From: Larix kaempferi
Taxonomy: Eukaryota; Streptophyta; Pinopsida; Pinales; Pinaceae
Reading direction: 5' to 3'
Assembly: GCA_027924585.1 (NCBI GenBank)
Contig: BSBM01000361.1
Location: 64,509,501 to 64,573,500 of the forward strand
Length of the DNA stretch: 64,000 nucleotides
Part shown: in pieces, positions 56,985-64,000 of the stretch
Numbering within the stretch: the first letter of the stretch is position 1
How the letters are laid out: the number at the start of each line of letters is the position of its first letter
Position numbers and translations under genes: made by a program
The notes under the pieces: generated by a model
The model's input: only the letters and a program-made list of their open reading frames with translations
Told to the model about the DNA's origin: nothing
Databases searched by the model: none

Positions 56985-58381
56985 TGATGAGCCCAAATTA
57001 GAGGTATCCTATAGCCTTTTTGACATAGTAAAGCACAAGATATGATGAAGGAAATACACCTGTTTTGTGGGAAAATGTATTTACTTTGATTATTTAATAA
57101 GGATGTTTAGAGATTATTATTTTTATGTTAAAAGCGTTTTTCTATTAGCTAACCCTGGAATGAGCAGGCATAAACAGGGCGTGAAGGTCTTGAGGTATCA
57201 ACGAGATTCAAAGCTCGAGACTGCAGATAACAAAGGGGCTTAACGCTCATGCCTCCCTAAGTTCTATAGATGCCCTGATTAAAAGGATCGCCATTTATGA
57301 TCATAGACTAAGTTAGAATTAGAGACATAGATATATGGACCTCTCGGGTAGCGAGGGGGTCCTGCTACTATTTTGTAGAATCAATTGTTTATGCATTTTT
57401 GTATTGCGAAGACAGTTTGTGTTAAATACCTTTCCTGAACTATGAAGTTACTATTTTAATACGAAGACCGATATTACTTTCAAGCCTACGTTTATAAGTT
57501 TTCCATACTCCTGAGTATGGGTTGGGGAGGGCCCCTCCAACACGTAAGTCGGGATTTTTACTCTGTTTTAAGGTATTTTCCATATGTGTTGTGCATTGAT
57601 TTAATCCCTATCGTATATGAAATTATTTTGATGGAATTTGAATAACATGGTTTTATTTCAATATTAAAGCGATCATTCTGATTCGGCGTAATTTATGTAG
57701 TTGGTTATAGTGCATTCCGTAGTTTGGTAAAACTCTTTCCGTAGTCCTGTAGCTGCATTCTGCGCAAGCGTATTTTGACATATGTTTTCATGCATTCTTA
57801 TATTAGTTCTAAAACAATGATTCACATCTAGGAGTTCATGCATATTTCCCTTATCAGAGTTAGATCATAGAGGTTAATTACTTTCAATTCTTCAGCTTAA
57901 TTAATGATCATCACTTTGAGTGTTTAATCCGAATAGATAGGATTGGTTACTTTTCAGCATTGGATATTTACGTTCTGGATTTGGTTTTCAATATTTAAGT
58001 TTTTAGATTAGACTTTCAATATCCAGCACTTGATTTTCAGTATTCACTTCTTAGATTAAAATCCCAACTTTCAGCATTTTATTTCTAGACTAAGTTTATT
58101 AAGCTTTCAGCATTTCCCTTCTTAGTATAGATTTACAGTTTTCAGCATTTAACTTCTTAGCATACGAATTTGTCATTCATAGATTCACAATCTTTCTAGC
58201 TCACTTTATTCTTTGATTAGAGAAACCTTTAAGACATATACCAACACCCCAAACACGACGAAGACTATCCTATAGAGCACATATAGTGTTAGCACCTCTG
58301 AAGTTTGTACGGACCCTGGTCGATAATTAAAGTATGCTCCTGGTCTAACTATCTTAATTAGGCATCCATTCCTGGAGTTCA
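56985..58381 (+). repeat. Athila-like 3' LTR
   Basis: 1397 bp aligning end to end with 44915-46309, with substitutions every 20-40 bases in the parts compared by eye. Confidence 0.88.
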
Positions 58382-60590
58382 CTAGTTGTAGTGTCACTTG
58401 AGGTATTAGCGGCATCTCATCCCTCCTGGAGGGTTTTCCAGTCCGTTGACAAACATCGCAAGTTCATGCATAATCCGTTGCATCATTGTGAAGAGTAGGC
58501 CACCAAAGCCCTGGACGAAGCACCTTCCTGGCAGTCGCACGACCGCCATAGTGTCCACCAGCCACTCCCGCATGTGTTTCCGACAATATATGCCCTTGCT
58601 CGTGAGGCAGGACACAGCACCTCAAGATCTCATCTGATCCTAGCTTATACAACTATCCAGCAATCAACTGGAAATCTGTAGCCTTAACCACCAGTTGCTT
58701 CTTCTGACTTGTGGTAAACCCCTCTGGTGCGGTTCCTGTCGCCATAAATTGAATGATTTCTTCACAGTAGTCATCAACTACTTCGACCCTGAATAGTTGC
58801 GCATCTGGAAACCCATCTTCAATTTTGGTTGGTGCCTCCCCTGTCTCAATCCACGACGGATGATCTGGCCCCGCATTCAATCAGTCTGGCTTCATAATCA
58901 CCTCAAAATAAAACTCCTAAAAGAGAAGTAACCAACGACATATCTTCCCCCCCAACACAAGCTTATTGACCAGATACTTTAAAGCAGAATGGTCTGTGAA
59001 CATCTTGAAGTGACCCCCCAACAGGTAATGCCTAAACTTCTGCAGCACGTATACCATCGCCAAGCCTTACCTCTCTGTAGTGGTATAATTCCTCTCCACA
59101 GAAGATAACTTCCGACTCGCAAAAGAAATTGGGTGATCCAGATCTCCTTCCCCTGGTTGCAAGAGCACGACTCCCAGCGCAATCGATGATGCGTCTACAT
59201 GGACATGGAATTCCTTACTCCAGTCAAGAAATACCAATATCGGCGCAGAAGCCATCTTAGCCTTCAGCATCTCGAAACTGACTTGACATTCGGGACTCCA
59301 AAAAAATACCATTTCCTTCTTTAACAACTTCTACATAGGGGTTGTGATTGCTGCATAACCCCGGATAAACTTGCAATAGTACCCGGTGTGCCCTAACGTC
59401 ACTCTTAACTGCTTGACATTGGTAGGCGGTGTTAAGCTCAAAATGAGCGCAATCTTTTTCAGGTCAACAAACAATCCCTGCTTACAAACAATGTGACCCA
59501 ACAATATCCCAAATGGTGCACAGAAGATGCCCTTCTTCAAGTTCAGCAATATCTAATGCTGCCGACAGCGCTCCAACATGAGTCGCAGATTTTCCAGATG
59601 ATCATTGATCAACCCATAAACTGTGCAGTCATCCATGTAAACTTGCAGAAACTTCTGAATAAAATCCTTGAAGGCAGCAACAACAACCCGAGAGAATATC
59701 GCAGGTGCGTTCTTCAGCCCAAACGGCATCACCATGTACTGGAAACAACCCAATTCAGTCACAAATGTTGTCTTGTGGCGATCCTGTTTCACGATCCTGA
59801 TCTGATTATAACCAGAAAATCCATCTGTGAAGGAAATACATTTCTTGGCCACCCACGCCCTACAGTACTTCATCAGTGAATGGTGTTAGAAATGGATCAT
59901 GCATACATGCATCATTCAACTTCCTTAGGTCAACACAAATCCAGACCTCATCGGTCTTCTTGTCTTGCACCACCATGGGACTAATCCATTCTGATTCTTC
60001 GACTGGTTCAATGATGCCAGCATCCAACATGCGATCAAGTTCAACTTTGACCCTTTACTTATTTCACGGATTCAGTCGATACGGTCGCTGCCGAATGGGT
60101 TTGGCATCATGTTTCAGCGGAATCTTCATCTCCCCTAGATCCCCCAAGATTCCCTTCATCTCAGAAAACTTCATAGGGAACAAATCTTGGAACTCATGCA
60201 ACTGGTCTGTGACCTTCGCCATCATCTCGTCATCCCAATAGTCACCAAAATTCACAAACTTTGGAATCTCCTCCATCTGAATGTTGACCTTCCTGAGCTT
60301 CAACAGCTGACTGATCGGATTAGTCGGTGCGTCAGGTGCTACAACGTCGCAACTGCCTTCGGATTCCGGAATATTGACATTCTGTGGATCATCACCATCC
60401 TCTGGCCCTCCAGTGATGTTATAACATACCATCATCAACTGCATTTTATAATGCATATGCAGATCCACAGGATATGCCATTGGAAATACCTTTAGTACGA
60501 CGTCGTAGATGAGCTGCAGAGCATTGTGAACATCTGGATTGGTATCCGCGAAGCTGAAGGTATGAGTAAAGCAAACTGTCAACTCTAACC
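58382..60590 (-). pseudogene. Gypsy-A RT, RNase H and integrase zinc region
   Basis: Minus strand from 60582: LRKVNIQMEEIPKFVNFGDY, FPMKFSEMKGILGDLGEMKI, PIRQRPYRLNP; RT core with FTDGFSGYNQIRIV, VMPFGLKNAPAIFSRV and LQVYMDDCTVYG near 59640; FVDLKKIALILSLTPPTNVK; RNase H with FHVHVDASSIALGVVLLQPG and PISFASRKLSSVERNY; spacer; then SDEILRCCVLPHEQGHILSE, ETHAGVAGGHYGGRATARKV and LWWPTLHNDATDYA of the integrase zinc domain, and MPLIPQVTLQ next to the insertion at 58381. Several stops and frameshifts. The RT catalytic YMDD-type motif is present. Confidence 0.9.
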
Positions 60591-61020
60591 AAGTGGTGAT
60601 CTCCCCTCACAACTCAGCTGCGGCATACCATGATTGCGGCATTTCATCCAAAGTATGGATAAAATCATGGACCCATTCATCCCTCGGTCACGAGGCCCAC
60701 AATGCCTGACATTCCATCAGATGACTGCCAAGGTCATTCCTCCCATCATACCTTTCGATGTGGTATATTTTCGTGTCACCAAAGTGAACCGTCATCAACC
60801 TTCAACACTGCGACCAACCAGTAATCGACTTCTTATGGGTCTCCCACCACCGTCCTGGAGTAGCATTCAGTGCCTCCTCCAATGCCAGCAATCGCTACAA
60901 TTCTGACACTTATGTTTCAAATGCGACTAGAAACTCAGACAATCCAGGCAATCCTTCATATACCAGCAACTCAACAGTCTCAATTGCAACACGATGCAGC
61001 AACTATGTGATCAACCCACA
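60591..61020 (-). other. Linker between Gypsy-A protease and RT, eroded
   Basis: No sustained sense frame here. It should encode the protease-RT linker, so this part has decayed by small indels. Confidence 0.4.
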
Positions 61021-61650
61021 CTTTCAGAACGATACCTCATGCAGGCGATTCTTCCAATTCTCTAAAGCATCATCCGAGTCGGAAGACATAGAGCTGGAGC
61101 TGCGCCAACCAAGTTCTCCACCAACAGTCAGATGGATGTAGTCTTTTGAAATGTTATATGCATGATCCCATCCTCTTCCAACTTCATCCTTGACAGGTTC
61201 AACATATCGTCGCCCTTCAGCTGGATCCAACTAAGCAATGACGCGGAGGTCCTGATTTTCAAAGGTCATCACCCGCTTCTTAAAATTAATGACTGTTGCA
61301 CTGACATTAGCCCATTCAATCCCTAGCAATGCGGGATAGGAGCTTCCGCCTTCGACAACCTCAATGACATCAAAATCTGCATAGGTTTTCATTCCCTCAA
61401 TATCCACAACAAGGCGCGGAACTCTCCCAATTGGTGTCACCTTGGCCTAATTAGTCAATCGCAGCTGGACAAGAGACCAGCTCAGCGTTGGGCTCCCCAT
61501 CTTTTTCCATGCCTGCTTTGTCAATATGTTGACATCAAAACCTAGATCCAGAATAACTGAATCGACCTTGTAGTCTCCAATCTGGACATTCATGCGCATT
61601 TTTTTCCCGTCTTCTTCCTTTGTAAGGAATTCACTATGGACTCCCTCCAT
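61021..61650 (-). pseudogene. Gypsy-A protease
   Basis: Minus strand: MEGVHSEFLTKEEDGKKMRM, then DSVILDLGFDVNILTKQAW (active-site Asp-Leu-Gly), TPIGRVPRLVVDIEGMKTYA and YPALLGIEWANVSATVINFK, a retroviral-type aspartic protease ending in the LLGxxW-like motif. A stop at 61447 and others follow. Copia-4 lies immediately upstream. Confidence 0.82.
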
Positions 61651-61660
61651 CTTTGAGTTG

Positions 61661-62262
61661 TGTTGAAATATTGTAACTTCAAAGAATATTATATTTTTAC
61701 TTTATTATTCCGAAGATGTTTCATTCCTCCGTGGAGATCTTATTGTATATCTGGAGATGTTTATTCCTCCGTCGGAATGTGGTAACTTGGGTTATTAGAC
61801 TTCCCTAGTGGGGGTCGGCCCTGTATGTGTTATGTGGGTCAAAGGGTTCTTAGGCCACCCTAGAGGGATCGACCCAGTCAATTGTAGTGGGGTGTTTAAC
61901 CCAATGGTAAAGTTGGGGCCAACCTAGTTAATATATTGTACAAGTCGGAGATGTGTATAAACAGAGGAGGTGAGCTCCTCATTTGACACACTTCCCTCAC
62001 TCAGAATGTAGCGCACTTGTGGAGGAGAGGTCTGCTATGGTGGAGGGGATCATTTATTTGGTTTTCATCTTTGTATATTGCTGGTCATCTATATTGAGGA
62101 AGCTTTGTTGGGTTTTCTACCCCATGAGGGTTTCCCAGGATAAATCTGTGTCTCTTGTGTTTATGTTGTGCTTGTTGTTTCTTCAGTGATCCTGTATATG
62201 CCATTATTGTGAAATAGAATGTAATGCTACTATTTTTTGTCTTAGCATATTAAATCTTAACA
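61661..62262 (+). repeat. Copia-4 5' LTR with TATA box
   Basis: 602 bp from TGTTGAAATATT to AAATCTTAACA. A TATAAAC box lies near 61955. Shares the gggtcggccct/gtgggtcaaagggtt module with the Copia-1 LTR. Confidence 0.88.
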
Positions 62263-62274
62263 TGGTATCAGAGC
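62263..62274 (+). promoter_or_regulatory. Copia-4 primer binding site
   Basis: TGGTATCAGAGC one step after the LTR CA, initiator tRNA-Met type. Confidence 0.92.
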
Positions 62275-63439
62275 TAACCTGAACGAAGGCAATGTATGGC
62301 ACTTACGACACTTGCTTCACTTGCGACAATTTCAAGGTTTGGGTTTTGTATAGAAAAAACCAGTCATCGTGGAACTTTCACTATAAATCCATTGTGGCGA
62401 AGTTTCGGGATCGGAAACCTTTACAGGTCGTATAAAACATCCCCAGGTACCTTGTGTCCAAAGGACACCCTCATATTCAGTGTACTTTGTGAGTTATGAT
62501 CAGTACAAGTTAGGGTTTCGGCCTCTTCCAGATCTCAGTCAAAATAGGGTGACCTAGGAAAAAAGGTCATAACTTGGGCTAGGAAGCTCCAAATGAAATT
62601 TCGTAAAAATTGATAGGTAGTACACAGGCTGCACTATCTCAGGAAACTTTTTCAGAGGTCGAAGCTGAACCACTGACACGTGGAACTCCATACAAGTTCG
62701 CTCTCCTGTTTTATCCCATAAAAAGGTCACGTTGCGATACTTGGCATAACTCTCTCTCAGAAAATCCAATTGAGGTCAGACCTATTGGGATGGAAATATG
62801 ACAGGTCAGGATACCATATAAAAAGTTTTTAGACCCTGTGGAGCAAAAATTTCAGAGTTACAGCATAAACAATCAGGTACATATTTCTGTCAAAACAGAA
62901 TTATTTTTGGAGCACCTTTATTCATGGATTCCGGAATTTAGGGTTTCGGAGAAAGTTAGAATTTTTGGAAACAGAATCCATGGCTGAATGCTACTCAGGA
63001 AAATCTAAATTTAGAGACCAAGATCGAATTTTTTGGTTGGGTAGAAGATCGGGTTTGATCAAACCCCAGTTCGGGATTTTGATCGGAAAGATGGAAAATT
63101 AGGGCTTCAGCAAAAGTTGGAATTTTTTAAGTCTGTAACCATGGATGAAAGCTCCTCAGAAAAATAAGAGTTTAGAGCCTTGTATTGAACCTTTTGATTG
63201 GGAATAAGGGTGGGCTTCATCAAACCCTAGTTCGGGATCCTGTCCAGAAGATCCAGAAGTTTCGAAGGAAAATTTTGAGGGGTCAAATTTTGGAGATTTC
63301 AAAATTGAAGTATGCTAGTTTGATCAGCTCAGTAAGACACATCCTTCCATCCATTCAGAAGTGTGAAAGTCAAAGACTGAATTTTTAGGGTTTCTGTAGA
63401 AAACCCTAATCAAACTCCAGATCCAGTTTCAGGGGGATT
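62275..63439 (+). other. Copia-4 untranslated leader
   Basis: Homologous to the Copia-1 leader (for example tggatggaaa/gaaatatgacaggtc and ccactgacacgtggaactcc), but with one copy of the module that is duplicated in Copia-1. ORFs on either strand here are not supported. Confidence 0.75.
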
Positions 63440-63484
63440 TGAGGCTAAGGCCTTACATAAGAAGATTACAAGAAGTCTCGATAG
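63440..63484 (+). pseudogene. Copia-4 gag-start remnant up to the splice donor
   Basis: GAGGCTAAGGCCTTACATAA and following bases encode EAKALHKKITRSLD, matching Copia-1 EAKALYKKITSDLD, and end at the same AG|GTATGA donor phase. A small indel (gggggatttgaggc where Copia-1 has gggagatgaggc) breaks the frame upstream. Confidence 0.75.
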
Positions 63485-64000
63485 GTATGACTTAAGGAGG
63501 TTCAGGTATGTCTTGAAATCTGATTCCTGATTAAGTTCATAATATGTTTGTCTTCATATTATTTATTAGTACAATCTTGATTAATGCTAGAATTGTCTTA
63601 TCACCCTAGTAACAGTATGAATGCATGTGAATGATAGAATACATTCATTGATTAGGTCTATATGATTGTACTAATGCACTGTGGTGTTGTATGAGGTTGA
63701 TGTTGTCTGCTAACAAGATACAGGTACATCACGAAAGACAAATCAAGTTCCATGACCATGACAACATGAAGACAAAGACTCCTCCATAATCTTTGATCAC
63801 ATAGAATTTCTACTTACGAGGTATGTATGACTTTGTTCTATTATGCTTAACCTATGAGATATGTAGGTTCCAGCACAGGATCTCTAAATCATTGAAGAGA
63901 ACAAAGAAGATATTGATTAGGTATGTTAAACAGATATACTAATCCAGGTATGTTTCCTATGAATCTTACCTTGTGTTAGGATCCCTTATATAAGTATAAT
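63485..64000 (+). other. Copia-4 intron-like segment, partial
   Basis: Homologous to the Copia-1 segment below 10032: shared blocks include gtttgtcttcat, tgattgtactaatgca, tggtgttgtatgaggtt, atgttgtct and acgaggtatgtat. It contains several further ggtatgt donor-like motifs (63508, 63820, 63919, 63947). Confidence 0.7.

Larger units (their letters stand above)
44915..58381 (+). mobile_element. Athila-like Ty3/Gypsy element nested in Gypsy-A
   Basis: 13.5 kb on the + strand: LTRs 44915-46309 and 56985-58381, tRNA-Asp-type primer site, gag, LRSGK motif, protease, RT, RNase H, integrase, an A-rich spacer and a large extra ORF before the purine tract. The primer site, LRSGK motif, pol order and post-pol ORF place it in the Athila/Tat branch. 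LTRs differ at several percent by eye. Flanks read GGCTGC (left) and CTAGTTG (right) without a perfect duplication; the right flank may have lost bases, since Gypsy-A coding resumes cleanly on both sides. Confidence 0.9.
39784..61660 (-). mobile_element. Gypsy-A: Ty3/Gypsy element, interrupted by Athila-like element and truncated by Copia-4
   Basis: Minus-strand element with 3' LTR at 39784-40625, an extra ORF region (40650-43560), integrase (44021-44914), then, after the 44915-58381 insertion, the integrase zinc region, RNase H, RT and protease (58382-61650). Copia-4 interrupts it at 61661, so its gag and 5' LTR lie outside the window. The integrase C-terminus ends in a NGSRFKPYR motif without a chromodomain, pointing to the non-chromovirus (Tat/Athila-type) side of Ty3/Gypsy. 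It carries many stops. Confidence 0.85.
61661..64000 (+). mobile_element. Copia-4: member of the Copia-1 family, runs off the right edge
   Basis: + strand: 5' LTR, primer site, leader with the shared cacgtgg module, a gag-start remnant and the intron-like segment, all in the same order as Copia-1 and homologous to it. The rest is outside the window. The 5 bases before the LTR are AGTTG, giving the target duplication expected at the far end. Confidence 0.88.

Noticed and set aside
62554-62769. Antisense ORF in the Copia-4 leader that resembles one at 10998-11222
   Set aside because: The similarity follows from the shared leader module; it is antisense to transcription in both elements and has no motif.

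Overview
The window looks like intergenic DNA from a very large, repeat-packed plant genome, most likely a gymnosperm and probably a conifer. The reasons are spliceosomal introns with plant-style borders, layers of Ty1/Copia and Ty3/Gypsy LTR retrotransposons with plant tRNA primer sites, a degenerate L1-type LINE, and above all a Penelope-like element with a GIY-YIG endonuclease, a class reported from conifers (Dryad elements). No tRNA, rRNA or ordinary housekeeping gene was recognised. Almost everything readable is mobile DNA or its remains.

Layout. 1-2.2 kb: an unrecognised seven-exon gene on the + strand (gene A), with one in-frame stop. 2.5-4.3 kb: a degenerate minisatellite, a long inverted repeat whose two arms each keep a 28-codon reading frame, and a 172-bp tandem duplication. 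4.39-14.8 kb: a transposase-like gene on the - strand (gene B). It is split by a young 7.28-kb Copia-type element (Copia-1, 4868-12144) with 649-bp LTRs that differ at 3 positions and a perfect GGTAT target duplication. The 3' exons of gene B lie left of the insertion and the rest lies right of it. 14.9-17.1 kb: A-rich repeats and two copies of a GC-centred palindrome. 17.1-22.9 kb: an older Copia element (Copia-2, - strand) with readable gag and pol, a 5' LTR and no recognisable 3' LTR. 22.9-25 kb: unrecognised coding-like remains. 25.5-26.2 kb: leader and LTR of a third Copia. 26.2-38 kb: AT-rich DNA holding a decayed LINE (29.1-31.3 kb), hairpin repeats, a ~155-bp satellite array (34.35-35.7 kb) and a telobox-rich segment.

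38.1-64 kb is a nest. A Penelope-like element (- strand) is cut off by the 3' LTR of a Ty3/Gypsy element (Gypsy-A, - strand, 39784 to 61660). Gypsy-A is split inside the integrase region of pol by an Athila-like Ty3/Gypsy element (+ strand, 44915-58381, ~1.4-kb LTRs, tRNA-Asp-type primer site). The Athila-like element carries a 1516-bp solo LTR (47819-49334, duplication ATCAT) in its gag region. Gypsy-A is interrupted again at 61661 by a second member of the Copia-1 family (Copia-4, + strand), which runs off the right edge.

How the parts work together. Within each retroelement the usual logic is visible: LTR promoter, primer site, gag, protease, reverse transcriptase, RNase H, integrase, purine tract, LTR. 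The most notable parts are these. Gene B carries DFAENY, SDGxxxQFK and HGKGE motifs like proteins found in animal genomes. The Copia-1/Copia-4 family joins the gag start to a late-pol fragment across a conserved intron-like segment of about 1.57 kb in Copia-1. Both Gypsy elements carry an extra sense-strand ORF between pol and the 3' LTR. Almost all coding regions are broken, so activity in this window would depend on helper copies elsewhere.
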